Shown: positions 35,232 to 46,374 of the stretch, piece after piece
Layout: the number at the start of each line of letters is the position of its first letter
Position numbering within the stretch: the stretch's first letter is position 1
Source of the DNA: Zea mays
Taxonomy: Eukaryota; Streptophyta; Magnoliopsida; Poales; Poaceae
Length of the DNA: 64,000 nucleotides
Direction of reading: 5' to 3'
Assembly: GCF_902167145.1 (NCBI RefSeq)
Contig: NC_050096.1
Coordinates: 272,450,622-272,514,621, forward strand
The notes under the pieces: model-generated
Databases searched by the model: none
The model's input: the letters and a program-made list of their open reading frames with translations, nothing else
Told to the model about the DNA's origin: nothing
Translations under genes and position numbers: made by a program

Positions 35232-35263
35232 TCGGTACTTCATTAAGAGTCTAACCACTCGAA

Positions 35264-36768
35264 GTGATGTCGGGAGGATCCGCCAAAAAAGAGATGGAAA
35301 CGACCACAAGCCACGGGAAGGCTCCATCGAGGGAGTCCGGCGCCAAAGGAAGGGAGGAATCACCTCCACGCGTCAAGTCGCATCGGAGTGGTGACAAGAA
35401 GAAAAAGATGAAGAAAGTGGTCTACTACGAGACCGACTCTTCATCGCCCTCCACCTTTAGCTCCGACGCTCCGTCCGTCACTTCTAAGCGCCATGAGCGC
35501 AAGAAGTTTAGTAAGATTCCCCTACGATATCCCCGCATTTCCAAACGCACTCCTTTACTTTCCGTCCCATTAGGTAAACCACCGGTCTTTGACGGTGAAG
35601 ATTATTGTATGTGTAGTGATAAAATGAGGTATCATCTAACCTCACTCCACGCTAGCATTTGGGACATTGTTGAGTTTGGGGCGTAGGTACCATTCGTGGG
35701 GGATGAAGGCTATGACTCGGACAAGGTCGCCCAAATCCCGCACTTCAACTCCCAAGCCACTACTATACTCCTCGCCTCTCTATGTCGAGAGGAGTATAAT
35801 AAGGTACAAGGGTTGAAGAGTGCCAAAGAGATTTGGGACGTGCTCAAGACCGCGCATGAGGGAGATGAGGTGACCAAGATCACCAAGCGGGAGACGATCG
35901 AGGGGAGCTCGGTCGATTCATCCTCAACCAAGGAGAGGAGCCTCAAGCTATGTACAACCGGCTCAAGACCTTGGTGAACCAAGTGCGCAACCTCGGGAGC
36001 ACAAAATGGGATGACCATGAAATGGTCAAGGTTATTCTAAGATCACTTGTTTTTCGTAATCCTACACAAGTTCAATTAATTCGTGGTGATCCTAGATATA
36101 AGCTAATGTCTCCCGAGGAGGTTATAGGGAAGTTTGTGAGCGTTGAATTGATGATCAAAGGCTCTAAACAAATTGTAGAGCAAGGCGGCACCTCCACACC
36201 CAAGGTGCAACCCGTCGCATTCAAAGCGACGGAAGAAAAGAAAGAAGAGTCTACATCAAGTAGGCTCCCCATCGACGCCTCCAAGCTCGACAACGAGAAA
36301 ATGGCGCTCATCATCAATATCTTCCGCCAAATCCTCAAACAAAGGAGGGGGAAGGATTACAAACCCCGCTCCAAGAAAGTGTGCTACAAATGCGGTAAGT
36401 CCGGTCATTTTATTGCAGAATGTCCTATGTCAAGTGATAGTGACAGGGGCGACGTCAAGAGGGGAAAGAAGAAGGAGAAGAAGAGGTACTACAAGAAGAA
36501 GGCCGGCGATGCCCACGTTTGTCGGGAATGGGACTCCGATGAGAGCTCCACCGACTCTTCCTCCGACGAGGATGCCGCCAACATCGTCGTCAACAAGGGC
36601 CTCCTCTTCCCCAACGTCGGCCACAAGTGCCTCATGGCAAAGGACGGCAAAAAGAAGAAGGTAAAATCTAGAGCCTCCACTAAATATATGACATCTAGTG
36701 ATGAGGGTAGCTCTAGTGATGATGAAGATGATTTGATTGCTCTTTTTGCCAACTTAAACATGCAATAA
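35264..36768 (+). pseudogene. Sirevirus S gag, broken
   Basis: ATG at 35264 opens a lysine/serine-rich N-terminus (MSGGSAKKEME). A stop at 35684 and a frame change near 35920 break it. The later part 35950-36768 contains gag core and the CCHC knuckle CYKCGKSGHFIAEC, followed by acidic serine-rich sequence. In the family it forms the particle shell and packages RNA. Confidence 0.9.
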
Positions 36769-37886
36769 AAAGAAAAATTGAATGAATTGATAGGTGCCAT
36801 TCATGAGAAGGATGAACTCTTGATAGCCAAGAGGAATTCCTTATTAAGGAAAATAAAAAGCATGTTAAAGTAAAGAATGCTTATGCTTAGGAAGTAGAAA
36901 AGAATGAAAAATTAACTAGTGAGCTTAGCATTTGCCATGACACTATCTCCAACCTTGGAATTGAAAATGCTAATTTGATCGCTAAGGTTGAAAAGAAAAA
37001 TGTTTGTGATGATTCAATTGCCAATCTTAAAAATGATAATGCTAGTTTAATTGCTAAGATTGACAAATTGAATGAATCAATTTCTAGCCTTAAGATTGAG
37101 AATGATAAATTAATTGCTAAGGCTAAGGATTTAAATGTTTACAATGATTCTATTTCCAATCTTAGAAATGAGAATGCTATTTTACATGCTAAGATTGATG
37201 AATTAAATGAATGCAAACTCTCTACATCTAGTGTTAATCATGTCACCATTTGTACTAGATGTAGAGACATTAATGTTGATGCTATCCATGATCACCTAGC
37301 TTTAATTAAAGAACAAAATGATCACATAGCTCAACTAACTGCTAAAATTAATGAGCATGAAATTGAAAATGAAAAATAAAAATTTGCTAGAAGCATGCTC
37401 TATAATGGGAGACGCCCTGGCATTAAGGATGGCATTGGTTTCCAACAGGGAAGCAATGTCAAACTTAATGCCCCTAAAAGATTGTCAAACTTTGTAAAGG
37501 GCAAGGCTCCCATGGCTCAAGATAACGAGGGATACATTTTGTATCATGTTGGTTATCCTGAGCATAAGATTAGGAGAATTCATGCTAAGAAGTCTCATTC
37601 TGTTTCCCATCATGCTTTTATGTACAATAATGAGGCATCTAGCTCTAGGCATTCTACCCATGTTAAAATGCCTAAAAAGAAATATCCTACTTCATCAAAT
37701 GATAATAATGTTTCATTCAAGACTTTTGATGCTTCTTATGTGCTAACTAACAAATCAGGCAAAATAGTTGCCAAATATGTTGGGGCCAAACACAAGGGCT
37801 CAAAGACTTGTGTTTGGGTACCCAAGGTGCTTGTTTCTAATGTGAAAGGACCCAAGTCCGTTTGGGTACCTAAGAACAAGGCATAA
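36769..37886 (+). pseudogene. Sirevirus gag-pol linker with coiled-coil region, broken
   Basis: Beyond the gag stop, 36975-37379 encodes repeated ISSL/NEN/AKID heptad-like units typical of a coiled coil. 37395-37886 is a basic segment ending in repeated VWVPK motifs. Stops at about 36768, 36870-36900 and 37377 interrupt it. This extended gag C-terminus is known in Sireviruses; its role is unclear. Confidence 0.7.
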
Positions 37887-37918
37887 ACTTGTTTTGTAGG
37901 TTTATGCATCCGGAGGCT

Positions 37919-39270
37919 CAAGTTGGATAATTGATAGCGGGTGCACAAACCACATGACAGGGGAGAAAAGAATGTTCTCCTCCTACGAGAAAAACGAAGA
38001 TCCCCAAAGAGCTATCACATTCGGGGATGGAAATCAAGGTTTGGTCAAAGGACTCGGTAAAATTGCTATATCACCCGACCATTCCATTTCCAATATTTTT
38101 CTTGTAGATTCTTTAGATTACAATTTGCTTTCTTTTTCTCAATTATGTAAAATGGGCTACAACTGTCTTTTTACGGATATAGGTGTTACTGTCTTTAAAA
38201 GAAGCGATGATTCAGTAGCATTTAAGGGAGTATTAGAGGGTCAGTTATACTTAGTTGATTTTAATAGAGCTAGACTCGATACTTGCTTAATTGCTAAGAC
38301 TAATATGGGTTGGCTCTGGCATCGCCGACTAGCCCATGTTGGGATGAAGAATCTTCACAAGCTTCTAAAGGGAGAACACATTTTGGTACTAACAAATGTT
38401 CATTTTGAGAAAGACAGGGTTTGTAGCGCATGTCAAGCAGGGAAGCAAGTCGGTACCCATCATCCACACAAGAACATCATGACAACCGACAGGCCGCTTG
38501 AACTACTCCACATGGATCTATTCGGCCCGGTCGCTTACATAAGCATCGGCGGGAGTAAGTATTGTCTTGTAATTGTGGATGATTATTCTCGCTTCACTTG
38601 GGTATTCTTTTTACAGGAAAAATCTCAAACCCAAGACACTTTCAAGGGATTCTTGAGACGGGCTCAAAATGAGTTCGGATTAAGGATCAAAAAGATAAGA
38701 AGCGACAACGGGACGGAGTTCAAGAACTCTGAAATAGAAGGCTTTCTTGAGGATGAGGGCATCAAGCATGAGTTCTCTTCTCCCTACACACCTCAACAAA
38801 ATGGTGTAGTGGAGAGCAAGAATAGAACTCTATTGGACATGGCGAGGACCATGCTTGATGAGTACAAGACATCAGACCGGTTTTGGGCTGAGGCAATTAA
38901 CACCGCCTGCTACTCCATCAACCGGTTATATCTTTACCGAATCCTCAAGAAGACATCATATGAAATCCTCACCGGTAAAAAGCCTAATGTTTCATATTTT
39001 AGAGTCTTTGGTAGCAAATGCTTTATTCTTGTTAAAAGAGATAGAAAATCTAAATTTTCTCCTAAGGCTGTAGAAGGCTTTTTGATTGGTTATGACTCAA
39101 ACACAAGGGCATATAGAGTCTTCAACAAATCCACTGGATTAGTTGAAGTTTCTTGTGACATTGTGTTTGATGAGACTAATGGCTCTCAAGTAGAGCAAGT
39201 TGATCTTGATGAGCTAGATGATGAAGAGGCTCCATGCGTCGCACTAAGGAACTGGGAATGTGTGTCCTAA
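37919..39270 (+). pseudogene. Sirevirus S protease-integrase segment
   Basis: The protease motif WIIDSGCTNHM opens at 37927. GAG-pre-integrase (WLWHRRLAHVGMKNLHKL) and the zinc motif CSACQAGKQ follow. The integrase core has LHMDLFGPV, KIRSDNGTEF and TPQQNGVVESKNRTL (E to ES..K at the last catalytic block is normal apart from ESK for ERK). The integrase tail ends at a stop at 39268. A highly acidic, glutamine-rich linker (39260-39560) follows in another frame. Confidence 0.92.
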
Positions 39271-39570
39271 GGAATCCGAAGAGCCTCCACAAGCACAAGA
39301 TCAACCATCATCTTCAAATCAAGCATCTCCACCAACCCAAGATGAGGATCGGGCTCAAGATAATGAAGAAGAAGATCAAGAAGATGAGCCACCTCAAGAA
39401 GTGGACAATGATGAAGGGGGAGATGACAATGATCAAGACAAGGAAGATGATCAAGAAGAACAGGGTCAAAGACCGCCACACCCAAGAGTCCACCAAGCGA
39501 TACAACGAGATCACCCCGTGAACTCCATCCTCGGCGATATTCATAAGGGGGTAACAACTTGATCTCGTGT

Positions 39571-40620
39571 TGCTCATTTTTGTGAACATTACTCCTGTAT
39601 GTCTTCCATTGAGCCATACAGGGTAGAAGATGCATTAAGAGATTCGGATTGGGTGTTGGCAATGCAAGAGGAGCTCAACAACTTCACAAGGAATGAGGTA
39701 TGGCATCTTGTTCCACGTCCTAACCAAAATGTTGTAGGAACCAAGTGGGTATTCCGCAACAAGCAAGATGAGCATGGTGTGGTGACAAGGAACAAAGCCT
39801 GACTTGTAGCCAAGGGATATTCACAAGTCGAAGGTTTGGATTTTGGTTAAACCTATGCACCCGTAGCTAGGCTTGAGTCAATTCATATATTACTTGCCTA
39901 TGCTACTTACCATGGCTTTAAGCTTTACCAAATGGACGTGAAAAGTGCCTTCCTCAATGGACCAATCAAGGAAGAGGTCTATGTTGAGCAACCTCCCGGC
40001 TTTGAAGATAGAGAGTACCCTAACCATGTTTAACTCTCTAAGGCGCTTTATGGGCTTAAGCAAGCCCTAAGAGCATGGTATGAATGCCTAAGAGATTTCA
40101 TTATCACTAATGGCTTCAAAGTCGGCAAAGCCGATCCTACACTCTTTACTAAAACTATTGCAAAAGATTTGTTTGTATACCAAATTTATGTTGATGATAT
40201 CATATTTGGGTCTACTAACAAGTCTACTTGTGAAGAGTTTAGTAGGATCATGATTCAAAAATTCGAGATGTCTATGATGGGAGAGTTGAAGTATTTCCTA
40301 AGATTTTAAGTCAAGCAACTCCAAGAGGGAACCTTCATCAGCCAAACCAAGTACATTCAAGACATACTTACCAAGTTTGGAGTGAAGGATGTCAAGCTCA
40401 TCAAGACACCCATGGGAACAAATGGGCATCTCGACCTCGACACTGGAGGTAAATCTGTAGATCAAAAGGTATACCGGTCCATGATAGGGTCCTTACTCTA
40501 CTTATGTGCATCTCGACCGGATATTATGCTTTCTGTATGCATGTGTGCAAGGTTCCAATCCGATTCTAAGGAAGTTCACCTTAGGGCTATTAAAAGAATC
40601 ATGAGATATTTAGTTTATAC
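39571..40620 (+). pseudogene. Sirevirus S reverse transcriptase, truncated
   Basis: RT blocks are recognisable, including VVGTKWVFRNK, LYQMDVKSAFLNG, LSKALYGLKQA and the catalytic YQIYVDDIIFGST. At least four in-frame stops are present, near 39800, 39848, 40031 and 40307. The frame reaches the block before RNase H (IKRIMRYLVYT) and then runs abruptly into LTR sequence at about 40620. Confidence 0.92.
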
Positions 40621-40621
40621 A

Positions 40622-41227
40622 GCCTCCCCAACGGTTGGTTTGGTGGTTGGGGCTATAAATACCCCCCAACCACCACCACTTCAAGCATCCAAGTTTTTCA
40701 GACATCTTATTCAATACAAGAGCTAGTGCAATCAATACAAGACACAATTCAATAGAATCAAAGCCTCTCCAAGTCCCAAATCCACTCCAACCAAATAGTG
40801 ACTAGAGAGAGAGTTTTGCTCGTGTTCTTTGAGCTCTTGTTCTTGGATCGCTTTCTTCTTCCTCTTTCTTGTTCTCAAGACACTTGTAATCAAAGCAAGA
40901 TATACCAAGTTGTGGTGGTCCTTGTGAGGGGTCTAAGTGACCCGTTTGATTAAGGAGAAAGCTCATTCGGTCTAAGTGACCGTTTGAGAGAGGGAAAGGG
41001 TTGAAAGAGACCCGGTCTTTGTGACCACCTCAACGGGGACTAGGTTCTTTGGAACCGAACCTCGGTAAAACAAATCACTGTGTCATCCGCTTCATTTGCT
41101 TGTGATTTGTTTTTGCCCTATCTCTTTGACTCGGTTTTATTTCTAACTCTAACCCCGGCTTGTAGTTGTGCTTAAAGTTTGTAAATTTCAGTTTCCGCCT
41201 ATTCACCCTCCCTCTAGGCGACTTTCA
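40622..41227 (+). mobile_element. 3' LTR of Sirevirus S (5' half deleted)
   Basis: This starts at AGCCTCCCCAACGG, equivalent to position 34612 of the 5' LTR, and runs to GGCGACTTTCA. It keeps the TATA box but lacks the palindrome-rich U3. Confidence 0.93.
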
Positions 41228-43436
41228 ACTAGGCTCGACCGGTCAGTCCACTTCCCCGCCCCCGGTCGCTGACCACCTTGGCCCGTTGGTCAGTGCGCGC
41301 CTGTGCCCACGTCCGAGCGCTTGCCCGTGGATCTAATCTCGGCCGTTGATCGTAGATGCAATGGCCAAGGAGACCCCGTACCCCTTCACGCGGCGGTTTT
41401 GCTAAAGAACCCCTCGGGTTTCCAAGAATCAACCCATCGTCCCTGGATTTCGCGCGCAGGCCCCTGGTTTGTTATAAACAGACCCCTAGCCTTTTAAATA
41501 ATCATAGATTTGGACCTAATTTTGTATTTCAAACTTCAAAACTTGTTTATTTCATATCTTTTTCATATGAACTCCAAATTTAGTGATTCAAATTGCAAAA
41601 TGTTTATAGGAATATTCTCTGTTCAAATAAATTATGTTCATCCATAGTCTGTGCACTCTAATTTTATGTCTAAGTTATAGGTTAGTTTATGTGTTAATTT
41701 ATTTGTTTAATAAAATAAATAAAAAGGAAAACCCTAGTGGTAAAATAATATTCAATCTCGTGAGATTAATAATATGTAGTATATGAGTTTATCCCTGGTT
41801 TAACAGTTATGTCTCATTAAAATGAGTAGAATCATATTATATAATCATGGAGATAGACAACACTTAGAGAATAACAAACTACTGAGTGTGATTAGTTCAC
41901 CTTATAACTTAAACTCTCTTCTTGAGTTTATACTTTTCCTTTTGAGATGTGTTCCATTGTTTGTACATGATTGGTGTGCTGTTCAATTGTCATTTACCAA
42001 ATGTATTGAATGTATGATCGCTTTATTTAGATGACGAGCAGCCCGTGGTTCCTGAGTGTGTTGCCGAAGATCTTCCTAAGCAACAACTTGGTGAAGGCAA
42101 GTGTCTTCTGACCTATCATGTCCTATTTACTTTATAATTCATCGTCCCGTAATACATTACTTTATTGAAACCTAAGGATTGACTAGTTTGTATTTACCTT
42201 ATCCTTGTTTACCTTTTTTGGGTTATCACGGCTAGCTTTATGCTATTGCTTTAACTTAATCACCAAACATGATGTGAATATTTATGATACGATGATGTTA
42301 TCCCGATGATGATCTTGTGATATTTTAGGGGATTCAGGCCATTTTCCTGAGTACCTCTTCGTAAGGACCTGTTCATTGAGTGACCACCCGGGATAACAGT
42401 GCAACCATGAGGGTGGAATGGGACGCCCTTAGCTAAATAATTAGATGAACCTAGTGGTGTAGTTGGCTTTGCCTGAGGGTCGTCAATGGGGGTCGGGGCG
42501 TAGTGCTCGCTCTGTCAAGGGGGGTGCAGAGGTTCATTCGATTTGGTTTTGTTAGTCACCCACCTTGGGGAGGTGTACTGCGTTTGTACGACTAGCGAAA
42601 CCTAACGAGCAGCTATGCACCAGGGGAGTCTTTGTAAAGGCTACGTAGTGAAACCTTGCCGACTCACCTTGGTAGTGTTTGAGGGTTTGATTGACCCGAG
42701 GCAAAAAGGGATCACGACTCGTGGGTAAAGTGTGCAACCTCTGTAAAGTGTTAGAAACTGGTATATCAGCCGAGCTCACGGTTAAGAGCGGCCTTGGGAT
42801 CCTCTTTGATTAGAAGAACTTTGGATACTTTTATGATGATGATGTTTAATGATGATGGTTATAATTATGATCTCTGACATTTCCTCTTGGAAGGAGTACC
42901 TTTGGGTAATAACTAGATTTATTACTAAAATTGGCTCTACTATTAGTAATAAATACTTGACCAACTAAAAGCAGCTGCTTAATCTTAACTCCACATACAG
43001 CTAGTCCACTTTAGCCAAACGGGACATTTGCTAAGTACGTTGATGTGTACTCACTCTTGCTTTAAAAACCACCCCACCCTAGGTTGTCCCCATTGTATTC
43101 AGTGCTCAGGAGGATATGCTGGCAACATGGAGGACTTTGAGGAGTTCCAGGACTATGACGAGTTCTAGTTATCTTAGTGGCAAACCCCCAGTCAGCTGCC
43201 TATGAAGGCCTTCTCTTCTACGTTTCGTATTCCGCACTTTGATTATGTTAATGATTATGTTATAGACTCTGTGGATGTCTTGGACATCTTGATGTAATAA
43301 AATACCTTTCCGCTATTTAATTTGAGCAATGTGTGATGATGTCCAATTATGTAATCGTTGTGTACGTGAGTTTCTGATCCTGGCACGTACATGGTTCGCA
43401 TTTGGTTTGCCTTCCAAAACCGGGTGTGACACAAGT

Positions 43437-43956
43437 TAAGTGAGAGTTAGTACTTGTTACTCTTGGTGATTAGCATCGCCTAGACAACTTAGTGGTGATC
43501 GGGAGTTTAGTGATCACCTAAAGAGCTTGTCGATGACCCAACTCTAGGGTGTATACGGTTGTGAGAGGTTCATCGTGCTGGAGAGGCAAACAGCCAGCTC
43601 GTAGAGAGTAGTTGGTTCTTGTATGGACCGAGGGAGAGCAACACCCTTGTGTGGATGCTCCAACAAGGACTAGTGAAGATTGTTGACTCTTTGATACCTT
43701 AGCATAATATCAAGATGTTCATAATCATTTATTTACATTAATATTTTATATTTGGAAAATTACATTCAGTTATTTACTTTCCTAGAATGCCATGCTCCTA
43801 TATGATTAGGACTTAGGGTGGAAAACTTTGGATCGATAGGTAGAGACACTATTAGGCACAAGGAGTGAAGTTAAGCTTGCTTATAGGTTTTAATTTGTGC
43901 AAGATTATCTAGAGAAACTCAATTCAACCCCTACCTTGAGCATATTGATCCTTTGA
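43437..43956 (+). mobile_element. Old copia LTR V, right part
   Basis: This continues LTR V after the CAAGT duplication and ends CCTTTGA two bases before the primer site. No gene is supported. Confidence 0.6.
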
Positions 43957-43958
43957 AT

Positions 43959-43970
43959 TGGTATCAGAGC
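43959..43970 (+). promoter_or_regulatory. tRNA-Met-type primer-binding site of V
   Basis: TGGTATCAGAGC, identical to that of S. It fixes the end of LTR V and the plus orientation of V. Confidence 0.9.
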
Positions 43971-43980
43971 CCCATGATCA

Positions 43981-44693
43981 TTGGATTATGCTTCACTAAC
44001 TAGACATAAGATGTCTAATTGGGATGGTTCTCCTCTTTTGTTTGAGGGAGACAATTTTCCATATTGGAAAATTCATATGCAAGCATACCTTGATGCAATT
44101 GACATAGGGCATTTTACAGTCGTCGCTCAAGGTCAAGGTATCCCAAAACCTAAAGATCCCACCAATTTAATTGGTGATGAGATACACTTTGAGAAATCGA
44201 ACGGAAAGGCCAAAACACCTTTTTAGAGGCCTTTGCAAAGATTTATTAAATAGAGTGTGTGATCATAAAGACGCTCATATTCTTTAGTGAGATATATGTG
44301 CACTCCATGAGGGGACAAAGAGTGAGCGTGAGGAACTCTTCCATATAGCCATAAGAAATTAAATTCATTTAAATTGTTTCCACATGAAAATGCAAATGAC
44401 ATGTACTCGTACTTTAATGTTCTTGTAAAAAGTCAATGGATTGGAACTCACGCGGTTGACGCAATAGAACATTGTGAGAAAAAATATAAGTGTCCTCTTA
44501 GTTGACAAATATGGGCACATTGTCTCCATGCTTTACCAAGTACTATTCACCACCACGCCAACTCAAATCTTAGGGAACATCAAGGAACATAAGATGTATA
44601 TGCACATCAACATTCAAGATGGATCTTATTCAAAAAAAGGACTTGGGTCTCAAAGCGAAAATGAGAAGAAAGGCAAAGCAAAAAAATAAACTC
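43981..44693 (+). pseudogene. Copia V gag remnant
   Basis: 43981-44226 reads as copia gag N-terminus (LLFEGDNFPYWKIHMQAYL). After a frame break, 44250-44340 keeps the ICALHEGTKSEREE stretch, and 44474-44689 is a lysine-rich end. Nothing recognisable of pol follows, so the element is truncated. Confidence 0.75.
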
Positions 44694-44696
44694 TTA

Positions 44697-44814
44697 GGGC
44701 ATGTTTGGGAGCAAGGGGATTGGAGGGGCTAAAATCCCCTTGCAGGGCTGGTTTGTGACCAGGGAATTAAAGGGGATTTTAGCCCCTCCATTCCCCTTGC
44801 TCCCAAACAAGCCC
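44697..44814. mobile_element. Tourist-type MITE, 118 bp
   Basis: Terminal inverted repeats begin GGGCATGTTTGGGAGCAAGG and end with the complementary CCTTGCTCCCAAACAAGCCC, with subterminal complementarity. TTA flanks both sides (44694-44696 and 44815-44817), the PIF/Harbinger-type duplication. Confidence 0.88.
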
Positions 44815-44817
44815 TTA

Positions 44818-46028
44818 GGGGAAGGTCACTCTATAAGTTGGTATGCTTTAGGTAACACCTTCTAAAAACTTATCATGTGTGTAGTAGTCTTATTGAAAGG
44901 AAAATGGAGTCCCCGGCAATAATAACATTCTTCGACTTCAAGAATTCAACAAATGGTGTCCTATATAATGGTAACAACTTCAATAGGTATCAAGATCTTC
45001 AGTATCTTTTCACATGTTTTCTCCATGCATTATGTAGATCATGTTTTGTTTAATTTCACCTCCCACTTCTATGCATAAGGTTTACTACTTATCATATGTG
45101 TGCATACGCATAGGGGAACTTTAGTCTATATAATGTGGGAGTATTTTTTGTGATCTACTACTTATCCAAAGGAGAAGATATCATAAGAAAGTGGGAGAAG
45201 TTTATAGGAACACAAATTTTGACCCTCCCTAGTGCTTTCATGTCTTCTTTTTTGTGTGTTTGATTCTAAAGGCGCAAAGTTTTAGGACCAAAAGCAAACC
45301 CAACCCAACCACAAAATTTTAAAAGAAATATTGGTATCCAATAAGTGGTGTTTTGTGGAATTTGTATTCGGTTAAGGTGGGTTTGAATAGAGGGAGATAA
45401 AATAGAAAATTATTTCTAAAGGGGAGAATGTCACCCTGTTTTGAAAAATGGCCCAAGAAAAGAAGTGGGTCAGTTGAAGGCTTAGGTCTATAATACCACA
45501 ATGGGTGCATTTAGCAAGGACAACATAGGTTTCATCTAAAATGTTCTATCAATTGATATCTTTCTTGTATCATATGAATCTTGCCTTTGAATCAAGTAGA
45601 TTACATTTTACATAGTTTGATGAGCATCAATATTTTTTATATAGATCGAATGGAACTTAAAATAGTTTGACGAGCGCTATGTTAGAATTGTACTCTTTTT
45701 TTTAAAAAAAAAAGAGACATAAGTCCACAGTATCGCAAACATACATAAAATTGGTTCCAATCGCCTCAGTACGGCTTGAAATCATATCTCCCGTGATTCT
45801 TGGTCAAAGATCGGACACGAGTTTTCTTGTCCAGGCACGCTTCCACAACCCTTACATGCTCTCGCTGACCCTTCACATTGTGAAAAGCCACCAAGCCGCC
45901 GACGAAGCATTGCGGTCACAAATTTCGGCAGACATTTTTCTACTACAAAATAATACAACAGAGATGTTTACATTTTTTTTGTTCCACTTTCTTCTCAAAC
46001 AAGGACTAGATTCAAACAAGGCAGTGTT
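44818..46028. other. Unassigned sequence 3' of the RING gene
   Basis: AT-rich, with scattered short open frames and an A/T homopolymer near 45691-45712. I recognise no domain, LTR or MITE. It may include more remnants of copia V. Confidence 0.4.
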
Positions 46029-46034
46029 TTTATT
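46029..46034 (-). terminator. Candidate polyadenylation signal of RING gene
   Basis: The minus strand reads AATAAA about 340 bases after the stop codon, giving a plausible 3' UTR of roughly 360 nt. Not confirmed by transcript data. Confidence 0.45.
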
Positions 46035-46374
46035 TACAGTCTGTTTTTGTTTCACTTTCTTCTCAACAACTGCATATCCCTGAGAAAATGCTGCTACGCG
46101 AACAAGACTATCTGACTCATCTACCAATCACAAGAGGGAAGGGAAATACACTGACCACATACTTACAGTAGATAACTGGTCCAAAACGACAATGCTCATC
46201 AACCACATATCCATGCTTTTGGTTAGACATGATATACTTGTATTTCCCCCATATATTGCAGACCCTTTCTGAAGTGCAAACCTCAATCAGCTTAAAGTTG
46301 TGATCGAGACTAAATGCACAGCATGACAGAACCCACATGCACAAATTTGTATTGTTAAGCTGAGTTAGTGAGGT

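Larger units (their letters stand above)
34013..41227 (+). mobile_element. Sirevirus-type copia S (Ji/Opie-like), internally deleted
   Basis: This has a 5' LTR, Met-type primer site, broken gag, coiled-coil-coding region, integrase, RT, and then a truncated 3' LTR. The end of RT is joined directly to the middle of the 3' LTR near 40620, so RNase H, the 3' region and about 600 bp of LTR are gone. The flanks ACTGG (34008-34012) and ACTAG (41228-41232) look like a 5 bp TSD with one mismatch. It inserted into solo LTR G2. Confidence 0.9.
32605..43431 (+). mobile_element. Solo LTR G2, ~3.6 kb, interrupted by Sirevirus S
   Basis: This starts TGTAACACCC at 32605 and ends GGGTGTGACA at 43431, with perfect CAAGT duplications at 32600-32604 and 43432-43436. 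Without S (34013-41227 and one TSD copy) it is about 3.6 kb, the same size and layout as G1. It has a CpG-rich block (32940-33980), a later GGGTGGAATGGGACGCCC block (about 42410) and terminal GGGTGTGACA. No internal gypsy domain adjoins it, so it is solo. 41233-43430 carries no supported gene. Confidence 0.88.
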
